Numbered from the stretch's first letter, positions 54,295-62,813 are shown. The stretch: DNA of 64,000 bases from Lacrimispora sphenoides (GCF_900105215.1 NZ_FOIP01000002.1:1178001-1242000); one strand, 5' to 3'. Notes: generated by a model from the letters alone, not told the origin. Numbers and translations: made by a program.

Positions 54295-54338
54295 TACGCA
54301 TTACGAATGCGTTGCGCTACCAACTGCGCTACGGAAGC
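54266..54338 (-). tRNA. tRNA-Thr (anticodon CGT)
   Basis: On the minus strand GCTTCCG pairs with CGGGAGC (one G-T pair). The D-arm is GCGCAGTTGGTAGCGC. Anticodon stem ACGCA/TGCGT encloses TTCGTAA, so the anticodon is CGT, which reads ACG. T-loop TTCGAGT. No CCA is encoded. A hairpin terminator follows (54240-54262). It is the integration target of the island that lies downstream of it. Confidence 0.94.
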
Positions 54339-54634
54339 AATCCGGTTATAATAATATAAGGTCTGAACCTTTGATAGTATAACAGCTAAATGGTAAAAAA
54401 TCAACCCCTACTTGAAAAAAAACTTAAATTGCGTAATTATTGCCAAACTCCCCATAAAAAGATATAATTAGTAAAAGATTCCAGGAGAGAGCGCTTATTT
54501 ATAAGGAGTTTTTTTACACAAAATTGCGGAAAGAGTCAGCCGGAAAACAAGTTCGTTTTTTATAATTAAATATATGTGACCATTGATAAGACTATTATTA
54601 ATAAAGGAGAAACCCTGTCATTAAGGAGGTCAGG

Positions 54635-54931
54635 GTGCAGGTGAATGCGATGGAAAAATGGGGTGAAATTAGAAAGCATGTTTATGTCAGCGGACGGGTT
54701 CAGGGGGTGGGATTCCGCTTCCGAACCCAGCAGTTTGCCCGGGGCCTTAACCTTACTGGTTGGGTAAGAAACTTAGATGACGGTCGGGTGGAAATGGAGC
54801 TGCAGGGGCGGGAAGAAGAAATAGACCGCCTGTTTGACCATTTAAGGCAGGATCGTTACATTATGATTGACAGCTTCCAGGCGGCAGAGATCCCGCCAGT
54901 GAAAGAAAGCGGATTCCGGGTAAGGTATTAA
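54635..54931 (+). CDS. acyP: Acylphosphatase
   Basis: 98 residues from a GTG 5 bases after AAGGAGG; an ATG at 54650 is a possible alternative. The acylphosphatase signature VSGRVQGVGFRFRTQQFARGL holds the catalytic Arg of GVGFR and is followed by GWVRNLDDGRVEMELQG with the catalytic Asn. It hydrolyses acyl phosphates such as acetyl- or carbamoyl-phosphate. It lies just before the mntP leader and is transcribed separately. Confidence 0.94.
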   Translation: MQVNAMEKWGEIRKHVYVSGRVQGVGFRFRTQQFARGLNLTGWVRNLDDGRVEMELQGREEEIDRLFDHLRQDRYIMIDSFQAAEIPPVKESGFRVRY

Positions 54932-54941
54932 GTGAGAAAGA

Positions 54942-54971
54942 TTGACAGCGGCTGCATACCCATGTTATACT
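54942..54971 (+). promoter_or_regulatory. Promoter of the mntP leader
   Basis: TTGACA (54942-54947), 18 bases, TATACT (54966-54971). It starts 10 bases after the acylphosphatase stop and would give a leader of about 215 bases before mntP. Confidence 0.75.
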
Positions 54972-54979
54972 ACCAACAC

Positions 54980-55112
54980 AACAGAATAGCTCATGAGGGA
55001 GTAGTTTGCGCGGACTGCCGCGTGTCAAGTCAACATACTGACCATGATGGTCTGGCTTGTCTTAAAAAACGAGACTCATGTATAGCCCAGGCTATACATA
55101 GGTCTTTTTCTT
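54980..55112 (+). ncRNA. Probable Mn2+ riboswitch (yybP-ykoY type) with terminator
   Basis: The leader contains GAGGGAGTAG, a GC-rich hairpin, then GTCAACATACTGACC and GGTCTGGCTTGTC. The GGGAGTAG segment and the later ACATACTG part are as I remember the yybP-ykoY element. The expression platform follows: AGAC...ATGTATAGCC pairs with GGCTATACATaGGTCT, ending in TTTTTC (55071-55112). It precedes mntP, a known target of this class; Mn2+ binding would favour read-through. The motif match is by eye. Confidence 0.72.
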
Positions 55113-55193
55113 TATATTGGCTCAAGTATAACCTGACAGGGTTGTACGGGAGTCTTTTTTGTTGAATAAACGATTTAGTACGGAGGAAGTAAA

Positions 55194-55826
55194 ATGAACT
55201 TAGTTGAACTCTTTATTCTTGCTGTGGGGCTATCTATGGATGCATTTGCCGTGGCGATCTGCACCGGGCTGACAATGAAGAAAACAACCGTAAAAAAGGC
55301 AATGATTGTAGGTCTGTACTTTGGTATATTCCAAGCTGTTATGCCGCTTATCGGGTATTTTGCAGCCACATGGTTTGCGGACAAGATTATCTCCTATGAC
55401 CATTGGATCGCGTTTGCATTGCTCTGCTTTCTTGGCGGTAGAATGATTTTTGAAAGTTTTAAAGGAGGGGGATGTCCTGACAGAGTCTGTCCGGTTGAAA
55501 CGTGCAAAGACAGAAACTGCCCCGGAGGAAAGCGGCCTGAAAACAAGGAAGCCACTTTAAAGCCCGACGAGATGCTGCCCCTTGCCCTTGCCACGAGTAT
55601 AGACGCTCTGGCTGTGGGTGTATCCTTTGCCTTCCTTCAGGTCAACATCGTTCCGGCGGTTTCTTTTATCGGGATTACAACATTTGCCTTATCCATGATC
55701 GGTGTTAAAATAGGAAATGTATTCGGCACAAGGTTCAAATCGAAAGCGGAGCTGGCCGGAGGTATTATATTAGTATTAATTGGTTTAAAAATATTGCTTG
55801 GGCATTTGGGGATTATTCCTTTGTAA
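55194..55826 (+). CDS. mntP: Manganese efflux pump MntP
   Basis: 210 residues with GGAGGA upstream. Six membrane helices in two repeats, each with the Asp-containing motif (GLSMDAFAVAICTGL near residue 12, ATSIDALAVGVSFAFL near 132). The loop between the repeats is longer than in most relatives and holds four Cys (CPDRVCPVETCKDRNC, near 95-110), which may sense or bind a metal. It exports Mn2+. The leader riboswitch explains its regulation. Confidence 0.94.
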   Translation: MNLVELFILAVGLSMDAFAVAICTGLTMKKTTVKKAMIVGLYFGIFQAVMPLIGYFAATWFADKIISYDHWIAFALLCFLGGRMIFESFKGGGCPDRVCPVETCKDRNCPGGKRPENKEATLKPDEMLPLALATSIDALAVGVSFAFLQVNIVPAVSFIGITTFALSMIGVKIGNVFGTRFKSKAELAGGIILVLIGLKILLGHLGIIPL

Positions 55827-56202
55827 AATGTAGCGGGGATATGTATGGATAATGTTTGGAAAAATTATCGCACATAGAAATGGGATATGTTACCATAGTC
55901 ACATAGAACAATCGAGTTAATGCAAAAGCGTTGGCTTTCCATCATACATAGATGGGAGGTGGTGCGGATGAAATATGAATTTAAAGACCTTATGGTCTTT
56001 GGTATGTTCTTTTAAATTAGAAGAATTTTAAGAAGTATCAACAATACTTGAAGAGCAAAACATGTCCTTGTCGGAATTAAAAAAATCACTTTTTTCGTTG
56101 GGTGTTCTCTCTAATTATGATACGCTCACAAGCTGCAGCTCATTAAGTTTAAATATTGTAAATGGCGGGTTCGAATACCGGAAACCCGCCACTTTATATT
56201 AA
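55827..56202. other. Gap with a broken toxin-like ORF and a hairpin
   Basis: A GGAGGTGGT ribosome site leads to an ATG at 55968 and a 15-codon frame (MKYEFKDLMVFGMFF) that stops at 56013-56015; the beginning resembles phage-type holin-like toxin peptides that continue with a membrane helix. AAAGACC/GGTCTTT lies inside it. A second short frame (47 codons from about 56062) has no ribosome site. TGGCGGGTT/AACCCGCCA (56163-56192) is a hairpin shared by both strands after the Cys-rich gene. Confidence 0.4.
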
Positions 56203-56394
56203 CTAGCAATCCCACTTATTTTCGCATCTTTCTTCATTTCTTCCGCAGCATGGTGCACAATTGCATCCATCACGAAATCCTTCACAATAGCATCTTCTTC
56301 TTTCTTCCGCGCAAGGATCAACGCGCTCGCATTCGCATTTACATTCACATCTGCATCTACAATTATTTCTGCCATCAAAGTTAGAGCAACCCAT
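56203..56394 (-). CDS. Cys-rich mini-protein
   Basis: 63 residues from the ATG at 56394-56392, with GAGGT 9 bases upstream. It has 16 Cys, many in alternation with charged residues (CRCRCECKCEC) and a CNCAPCC block. A different frame over the same bases is also open (66 codons, no Cys, Ala-rich). I prefer the Cys frame because its motif is regular and it shares the small metal-binding style of the protein at 39364. Spore-coat or metal-storage use is possible. No family recognised. Confidence 0.5.
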   Translation of the reverse strand: MGCSNFDGRNNCRCRCECKCECERVDPCAEERRRCYCEGFRDGCNCAPCCGRNEERCENKWDC

Positions 56395-57110
56395 AACATA
56401 ATACCTCAATATCGTTATTTACAGTATATTATATGGGACGGATAGACGAGATGTGCATTTTTTAGAATGATTAATTCGCTCTCTACCCTGCCAGCTAATA
56501 CCTAATATCAACTACCAAAAATTTCCATAATGCTTGTAAAAAATAGCTGGTAAAACTTTATATTAAATTATAGAAGATTTCATTGTGAATAAAAAAGGTA
56601 AAATAATTAACAAAAGAAGTATTATAATAGACTTGTAATTGAACTAGCAGATAATCACCTAAAAATGTGCGGATTACCATTGAGACGGCATATCATAAAT
56701 TAGAAGTAATGTATTATAAACGATTAATGGTTCATTATTATAAACTAAAACAGAAGGGAAGGGTGGCTACTATCATGAGAGCCACCCATATTTATTAATT
56801 TAGACAATTCCGTATAAAGCAACTCCGGATTGAGATAACCAGCTTAAAATTCTCCTGGAGCCTGTATTACATTTCTATCGAATACATATAGAGCATATTC
56901 CAACAGTTACCGGCTCAAACGTTTTCACAATATAAAGCGTTTCGGGCTTCGTTTCCTTTTTTACCATAGAGAATACCCTCTTTTGAAAAAATTAGGTGAA
57001 AGGTTGAAAAGGGCCAGTTCGCTCCCTTCTGACATATAATATATAAATATATATTTATATATATATTATATGAAAATACTAAGACTTCACAATAAAAGGA
57101 GACAAGCAAC
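56395..57110. other. AT-rich gap of about 715 bases
   Basis: No gene is supported. GGGTGGCT/AGCCACCC (about 56761-56787) is a hairpin followed by ATATTTATT. A TATAAT at 56623-56628 lacks a good -35. At 57038-57072 a run of TATATA-type palindromes precedes the ribosome site AAAAGGAGA of the beta-helix gene. AGTTCGCTCCC near 57017 stands out in this AT-rich stretch but I cannot name it. Confidence 0.35.
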
Positions 57111-59564
57111 ATGAGTATTATAAATATAGCTGTTTTTACTTTTAACGATATTACAACGGCAATACAAAGCGCACAAGTCGGGGATACAATTAATTTTTTC
57201 ATTCAAAATGATATAGTTTTCCCAAGTGCGGCAGGGATAACAAAAACCTTAACCATCAACCTCATAAACGCCATCAACGGCAATGTTACGCTTAGTGTTC
57301 CTGTAGGAGATACTTTCCGCCACTTTACAACAGGTGTCACGCCCATTTCTAATGTGTCCATGACAGTTAACAGCGGTATAATCCTAGATGGTGGTGGTAC
57401 GGGTGGAGGTCTGTTTATATTCGGCTCAAACTGCTCTGTAGAGCTTAACGGCTGCACCTTCAGTAATTGTAAAAGTGCCCTTAATGGCGGTGCTATACAA
57501 GTCGTGGGCGATACCACGAGAAGCACGCTTATCATAAATAATGATACAATTATTACAAATTGTAGCGCCATCTTCGGAGGCGGGATTGTGGCTTCTGGCT
57601 GTAACGTTACACTAAACGGAGGAGAAATAATCGGCAATACAGCAAGTAACTCCGGCGGCGGCATGTCTGTCGACGGAAGGTCGGCGGTGTTAGGTTCCAC
57701 CTTCACTATCAATGGCGGGACAATAACCGGCAATACCGCTACTACAAATGACGGCGGTGGTATAAACGCACAAAATACTATCATCACTATACTTGGAGGC
57801 GAAATAAGCAATAATACAGCCATGGGATTTGGCGGCGGAATCAACGTCTTTACCACCATAGTTGCACAGGCTGCTCTTATAATCAATGGAGGCACCATAA
57901 TAGGCAACAGTATCAGAAATTTTGGCGGAGGTATTGGTGTTCAAAGTAAGATTAGTGAACTGATTATGACTGGCGGTCTGATCACCCAAAACAGTGCCAC
58001 TATTACAACTGGCAGCAATCAAGGCGGAGGTATATATGTCCAGGAAGGAAATACCTTCGAAATGAGCGGCGGAAAAATATTTAATAACACGGCAGGAAGC
58101 GGCGGTGGAATCTTTTTAAACAATTCTACGCTTAACCTAAATGGCACTGCAGAAGTAAGCGCAAATGAAGCGGCTGCAACTGCCGGCGGGATTTACGGGT
58201 TTCAAGGTTGCACAGTTAATGTCTTCGGGGAGGCGAAAGTCATCAACAACAGCGCCTTATGCAGCGGCGACCCTACGAGACAGGACAGGGGCGGAGGTGG
58301 CATTGCGATACTTTCATTTGGGACTACTTCAACCGCGACAATAAGCGATAATGCTGTGATTAGCGGCAACACATCGGTAAGCTATGGCGGTGGAATCTGG
58401 ACTTATCCGAATTTCAGCCCTGCTAACTTTGTCAACATCGAAGGTGGAACGATTGAAAATAACATGGCAAACTTTGGCGGCGGAATTTCAATGGGAGAAA
58501 TACCTGGGGATACCCCCGTCTTGACAATAACAGGTGGCATAATTACCAATAATAGCGCAATCACGGATGGCGGTGGTATCATCACCAAGGGGTCGTTTGT
58601 TTCGGTTGCCAACTGTTCAATAACGAATAATACTGCAGGCCTCGACGGCGGAGGAATCTGGATTGCTTATGCTGAACTAGCCAACCTCACTGTAGCCTCC
58701 GACGTCATCTTTTCAGTAAACCAGGCTTCACGCGCATTCAACCGTAACCCTATTGACGATGCTCTCTATTTTTCCCATATTTTCGCCACTCATTGGACCG
58801 TACCTTTCACACAGGGCTACAACAACTTCGATATCAGCTACACCAACGGGACGCCCTTTGTCTTCCCGACGGATGTGACCTTAACTGCCATTAAAACTGC
58901 TGTCGGCGCGCCACTGGAAGCGGGACAGTTCACTTTCACCGTCTTCGACCAAGCTGGCAACCCTGTCGCCATGGCAACAAACGATGCCGCTGGAAACGTG
59001 ACATTTCCGGCCATAACCTTCGATGCCCCCGGAGTGTTCAGCTTCACAGTGCGCGAAACTGGCTTTCCAACGGGCTGGACGCCGGACACACGGGTTTTCC
59101 CTGTCATCATCACCGTAATCGATACTGGGAACGGACAGCTCGTAGCAAGCGTCAGTTTCCCGGACGGTTTTCCAAGCTTCACGAACACATTCGAGCAGCC
59201 GCTACAGCCTGCTACAGCGACTATTCGGGCAAAAAAATGTCTTTGCGGCGGGCGCCTGTGCGGTAATGACTTCACCTTTGCAGTTTTCGATCAAAACGGC
59301 AATGAGGTCGCAAGAGCTACAAACGACGCGTGCGGCAATATCGTTTTCCCGGCGCTTACCTTCAACCAGCCCGGTGTGTTTAACTTTACAGTCCGTGAGC
59401 TGAAACCATCAGGTTGTTGTTTTAAAATGGACGGCCGTGTATTCCCGGTAACGGTGACCGTTACAAACAATGGCACAGGGCAGCTTGTTGCGACTATAAG
59501 CTATCCGGATGGCAAGCCTGTCTTTGTCAATCGCGTATGTGACTGTTGTCGTAAGGAAAAATAA
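57111..59564 (+). CDS. Right-handed beta-helix protein with two pilin-type isopeptide domains, no signal peptide
   Basis: 817 residues. Residues about 90-570 are a long right-handed beta-helix with some 15 turns marked by NNTA...GGGI-type repeats, as in surface adhesins. Residues about 583-690 and 700-810 are two Spy0128-like pilin domains (FTFTVFDQAGNPVA..., FNFTVRE), the second with extra Cys (KKCLCGGRLC, CCFKMDGR). The end is CDCCRKEK, without an LPXTG or membrane tail. The ATG follows AAAAGGAGA, and the N-terminus (MSIINIAVFTF) is not a signal peptide. Its base composition is richer in GC than the flanks. Secretion must be unusual, or it is a spore or lysis-released protein. Confidence 0.8.
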   Translation: MSIINIAVFTFNDITTAIQSAQVGDTINFFIQNDIVFPSAAGITKTLTINLINAINGNVTLSVPVGDTFRHFTTGVTPISNVSMTVNSGIILDGGGTGGGLFIFGSNCSVELNGCTFSNCKSALNGGAIQVVGDTTRSTLIINNDTIITNCSAIFGGGIVASGCNVTLNGGEIIGNTASNSGGGMSVDGRSAVLGSTFTINGGTITGNTATTNDGGGINAQNTIITILGGEISNNTAMGFGGGINVFTTIVAQAALIINGGTIIGNSIRNFGGGIGVQSKISELIMTGGLITQNSATITTGSNQGGGIYVQEGNTFEMSGGKIFNNTAGSGGGIFLNNSTLNLNGTAEVSANEAAATAGGIYGFQGCTVNVFGEAKVINNSALCSGDPTRQDRGGGGIAILSFGTTSTATISDNAVISGNTSVSYGGGIWTYPNFSPANFVNIEGGTIENNMANFGGGISMGEIPGDTPVLTITGGIITNNSAITDGGGIITKGSFVSVANCSITNNTAGLDGGGIWIAYAELANLTVASDVIFSVNQASRAFNRNPIDDALYFSHIFATHWTVPFTQGYNNFDISYTNGTPFVFPTDVTLTAIKTAVGAPLEAGQFTFTVFDQAGNPVAMATNDAAGNVTFPAITFDAPGVFSFTVRETGFPTGWTPDTRVFPVIITVIDTGNGQLVASVSFPDGFPSFTNTFEQPLQPATATIRAKKCLCGGRLCGNDFTFAVFDQNGNEVARATNDACGNIVFPALTFNQPGVFNFTVRELKPSGCCFKMDGRVFPVTVTVTNNGTGQLVATISYPDGKPVFVNRVCDCCRKEK

Positions 59565-59799
59565 ACTACTCTAATTAGCATACCACAACCCGATAAAAGA
59601 GTTCTTACATTTGAAAAATTTGATGGTTTCTAGTAAAAAATAGGGAATAGAAGAGTGTTTAATCTCGACTATTCCGGGTGTATTGCTGTAATTACCGAAA
59701 CAAAAACTAGGTTAGATTTTAATAGTAGCATGAAAATGCAAACGGTCACATTTGGGAAACTATTAGAGGAATGATAGGGTAGTTTGCGAGGTTTGATAA

Positions 59800-60018
59800 T
59801 TGAATAGCATCATTTTATATAAAGGTGTCTGTGTTCACGTTTCGATTGAGCATGGACACCTTTTGTTAGAAGCAGAGGGGAAGAAGCCGCGTTGTGATTT
59901 CGAAGAGGTCGGATTGGCTGTCCCGGAGTTTGAATTAAGTGAAAAATTTGGAGGAACAGTGGTTGTTTATCGTCAATTCAGAAACGGTGCAAAACACTCG
60001 GCTCCTTTTGTTTTCTAA
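59800..60018 (+). CDS. Possible small protein, unknown
   Basis: 72 codons from a TTG at 59800, with GAGG about 8 bases upstream, to a stop at 60016-60018. The product (IILYKGVCVHVSIEHGHL...) is compact with beta-strand-like segments. No ATG start and no family. It may be the tail of a lost gene. Confidence 0.35.
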   Translation: MNSIILYKGVCVHVSIEHGHLLLEAEGKKPRCDFEEVGLAVPEFELSEKFGGTVVVYRQFRNGAKHSAPFVF

Positions 60019-60092
60019 AAAAAACATTAAGAATTAATTGGTAATGTCGAAATAAATATGTAGTATTATAAAAAGAAATGTGAGGTAATAAG

Positions 60093-60419
60093 ATGAACGA
60101 AGAAACATTAGTATTTGGTAAAGGTATTAAAATTTGGAGCATTATTTGCATTGTTTTAAGCGCACTCTCTTTAATTGTCAATTGTACATTAGGATTTTTT
60201 GATTTAGCTGTTATAGGTGTAGCTATCTGCGCAGCTTATATTCTATTGTTAGTTAAGAAAAGAAAGATTGCATTTTATGCCATTGTAGTTTGTACAATAA
60301 TTATAATGGTTCTAAATGTGGCAATACATGATATAGGTATTGTAACCTCATTATCCGGTTTCATAAATCCTATTATTACATTTTGTTTTCTATCAAAATA
60401 CTGGAAACAGATGGAATAG
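60093..60419 (+). CDS. Small four-helix membrane protein
   Basis: 108 residues with TGAGGT before the ATG. Four hydrophobic segments of about 18-20 residues span most of the protein, with Lys-rich turns (LLVKKRKI). Not recognised. It lies between the adhesin-like gene and the group II intron; the terminator at 60542 may end its transcript. Confidence 0.55.
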   Translation: MNEETLVFGKGIKIWSIICIVLSALSLIVNCTLGFFDLAVIGVAICAAYILLLVKKRKIAFYAIVVCTIIIMVLNVAIHDIGIVTSLSGFINPIITFCFLSKYWKQME

Positions 60420-60541
60420 GTTGACGCTCATAGGCGTACTGCCCGATCTGTTTAGCAGCAGCCAGAACATACATGTCTATACCTATGTACAGAGTAGAGA
60501 ACTCAGAGAATATTGAAGCGAAGAGTAATAAGGTGATTATA

Positions 60542-60577
60542 TAGAAGCAACTATCTATAATGGTGGTTGCTTTTTTA
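60542..60577 (+). terminator. Terminator upstream of the group II intron
   Basis: AAGCAAC pairs with GGTTGCTT across a loop of about 15 bases, followed by a TTTTTT run. The intron RNA begins immediately downstream, as expected for introns that target terminator motifs. Confidence 0.7.
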
Positions 60578-60579
60578 TG

Positions 60580-62421
60580 TTTGCCCGCCATGGGCGGGCT
60601 CTAATGGGTGAAAGTCCCAAGTGCGCCTAGGCAACGAGGAAGCACATAGCTAAACAGCAAGGGTGTTCATTGTGAGGTGGAATCCGAAGGAAGCTGTAGG
60701 CAAACTCTTGGTCCGACGGACAGAAATCACATATTAGGCTCTGAAATACGGATAAGTCTGCATAAAGAGACGAAGTCCAAAAGTTGCTGGAAGTAGGAGT
60801 AAATGTGTCGGATAGATGAGAGGAAAGAGCTCGTACCTTAATCGGGGAGGTCTCACAGCGGTATCATTTGCCGAGTAACAACGAACTGTGAGAAGTCAGC
60901 ATAGTCCATAGTAGTGAGGAAGTTACTGTAATGGAAATGGAGCGAAGGGACGAACAATCAATCAGTTGAAGTAGGTTCCGGCTTGTAATCAAAGCAACAC
61001 CTGTCGATAACGTCAAAGGTGGCCTAGAGGAACGGGACAGAAAGGAAACAACGCATGGACACAAATAGTCTAATGGAGCAGATAGTAAGTAAAGATAATC
61101 TCAATGCGGCATATCTGCAAGTCATACGAAACAAAGGAGCCGCAGGAGTGGACGGAATGGAGTACACAGAACTGGGCGAATACCTTTCGAAAAATGGCGA
61201 AACAATTAAGGAACAGCTGAGGACAAGAAAATATAAACCTCAGCCAGTAAGACGTGTGGAGATACCAAAACCAGATGGTGGAATCAGAAATCTTGGAGTT
61301 CCAACAGTAACTGACAGATTTATCCAACAAGCAGTAGCGCAGGTGTTAACACCGATCTATGAGGAACAATTCCATGACCAAAGTTACGGATTTAGGCCAA
61401 ACAGAGGGGCACAGCAAGCAGTCCTGAAAGCATTAGAAATGATGAACGATGGACATAGTTGGATAGTAGATATTGACCTTGAAAAGTTCTTTGACACAGT
61501 AAATCATGACAAACTGATGACCATAATCGGAAGAACTATCAAAGATGGAGATGTAATCTCCATAATTAGAAAGTTCTTAGTCAGTGGAATTATGATAGAC
61601 GATGAATATAAAGAATCCATAATCGGAACACCACAAGGCGGAAATATATCGCCATTGATGGCAAATATCATGCTGAATGAACTGGACAAGGAAATGGAAC
61701 AAAGAGGACTGGACTTTGTCAGATATGCAGACGACTGTATCATAATGGTCGGAAGTGAACTGGCTGCAAATCGAGTAATGAAGAGCATTTCGAAGTTTAT
61801 AGAAGAAAAGCTTGGATTAAAAGTGAATGTCAGCAAAAGTAAAGTGGATACCCCCAAAGGAATTAAATATCTCGGATTTGGATTTTACTATGACTCATTG
61901 GCCAAACAATATAAAGCCAAGCCACACGCCAAATCAGTAGCAAAGTTCAAGGCAAGAATGAAAGAACTAACATGCCGAAGCTGGGGTGTCAGTAACTCAT
62001 ATAAGATTGAGAAGCTAAACCAGTTGATACGTGGCTGGATAAACTATTTCAAAATCGGAAGTATGAAAGTGCTATGCAAGAAGTTTGATAGTAACATCAG
62101 ATATAGACTTCGCATGTGTATCTGGAAACACTGGAAGACACCACAAAACAGAGCAAAGAACCTTATGAAGTTAGGGATAGACAGAAGAACTGCATTTAGA
62201 ACGGCATATGCAGGAGCAAGGATAGCCTATATATGTAATAAGGGTGCAGTGAACGTGGCTATAAATAATGAGAGACTAACCCGATTCGGATTAGTCTCCA
62301 TGTTGGACTATTACACCGCAAGGAGTGTTTAATGTTAAGTTGATTGAACCGCCGTGTACCGAACGGTACGCACGGTGGTGTGAGAGGTCGGGGAATTTAC
62401 AAAATTCCCCTCCTACTCGAT
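60580..62421 (+). mobile_element. Group II intron (probable IIC type)
   Basis: The structured 5' part (GCCCGCC/GGGCGGGC hairpin, GGGTGAAAGTCCC, GTGCGCC at 60621 and GAGGAAGC) is followed by the maturase gene. After it comes a domain V-like stem, ACCGCCGTGTACC-GAAC-GGTACGCACGGTGGT (62348-62381), and a domain VI stem GGGGAATT...AATTCCCC with the 3' end near CTACTCGAT. The exact 5' end is uncertain (60580 or 60621). Insertion after a terminator and the lack of an endonuclease domain fit class IIC. Confidence 0.8.
61055..62332 (+). CDS. ltrA: Group II intron reverse transcriptase/maturase
   Basis: 425 residues. The RT fingers and palm are complete: GAAGVDGM near residue 30, IPKPDGGIRNLGVPTVTDR, FHDQSYGFRPNRGAQQAV, DIDLEKFFDTVNHDKL, the TPQGGNISPLMANI block and the catalytic YADD near residue 228. 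The maturase domain X follows (RGWINYFKIGSMKVL, WKHWKTPQNRAKNLM). It ends without an HNH endonuclease, so it probably retrotransposes without second-strand cleavage. It looks active: no stop or frameshift. The ribosome site is AAAGGA. Confidence 0.93.
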   Translation: MDTNSLMEQIVSKDNLNAAYLQVIRNKGAAGVDGMEYTELGEYLSKNGETIKEQLRTRKYKPQPVRRVEIPKPDGGIRNLGVPTVTDRFIQQAVAQVLTPIYEEQFHDQSYGFRPNRGAQQAVLKALEMMNDGHSWIVDIDLEKFFDTVNHDKLMTIIGRTIKDGDVISIIRKFLVSGIMIDDEYKESIIGTPQGGNISPLMANIMLNELDKEMEQRGLDFVRYADDCIIMVGSELAANRVMKSISKFIEEKLGLKVNVSKSKVDTPKGIKYLGFGFYYDSLAKQYKAKPHAKSVAKFKARMKELTCRSWGVSNSYKIEKLNQLIRGWINYFKIGSMKVLCKKFDSNIRYRLRMCIWKHWKTPQNRAKNLMKLGIDRRTAFRTAYAGARIAYICNKGAVNVAINNERLTRFGLVSMLDYYTARSV

Positions 62422-62474
62422 TACGAGTAAAACAGTCTTTTATGAAAACACGGTTTGAAAGAGATATTTTATAA

Positions 62475-62603
62475 GAATTTACCACGGTTTCTATCCCATC
62501 TAATTTAATAGGATTTTATGAGAAGTATGGATTTAAACCGATAGATAAATTGATAAATTATGGTAGCGATATTGATACAATCTTTATAAAAAACATATTA
62601 TAG
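62475..62603 (+). pseudogene. C-terminal fragment of a GNAT acetyltransferase
   Basis: A stop codon precedes the frame. The readable part is about 42 residues, including LIGFYEKYGFKPID, the end motif of the GNAT fold (FYEKxGF). The start and the acetyl-CoA loop are missing. It abuts the recombinase tail below, so both are leftovers of a deleted region. Confidence 0.55.
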
Positions 62604-62755
62604 AAACGAACGCTCCGGATAAAAGCCAGGCATTATTAGAAGTATCAAGTCAGCTTGGCCATAGTGATCTAAGAATTACAGAAAAATACGCCTGTTTAGA
62701 AAAGAAAAATATTGAGGCTGGAAAACAGAGAATGTCATTTATATACGGTAAGTAA
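62603..62755 (+). pseudogene. C-terminal fragment of a tyrosine recombinase
   Basis: About 50 codons ending at 62755 contain SSQLGHSDLRITEKYACL, the last catalytic block of a phage-type integrase: His of LGHS and the nucleophile Tyr of EKYA. The rest of the enzyme is missing. The fragment could come from an element of the same kind as the tRNA-Thr island. Confidence 0.65.
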
Positions 62756-62813
62756 TGTGGTAGAATTATGGAAGAGTTTGTGGAATAAAAAGATTTATTT
62801 TTAGGAAGTTCAA

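Larger units (their letters stand above)
38814..54338. mobile_element. Genomic island integrated at tRNA-Thr(CGT), about 15.4 kb
   Basis: The intact minus-strand tRNA-Thr is at the right end and its duplicated 3' end plus terminator at the left, the classic layout left by a tyrosine-recombinase element. Inside are an excisionase-like gene and a Rha-type phage gene near the tRNA, an arsenic-resistance operon, a LamG/Big2 protein, wall-binding proteins and remnants. The average base composition is more AT-rich than the core on the left. No integrase gene is seen inside, so it is probably an immobilised or decayed island. Confidence 0.72.

Noticed and set aside
57203..58022. Long minus-strand frames rich in Pro and Ile opposite the beta-helix gene
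   Set aside because: They are the antisense of GGC/GGT and AAT-rich repeats of the plus-strand protein and have no starts with ribosome sites.
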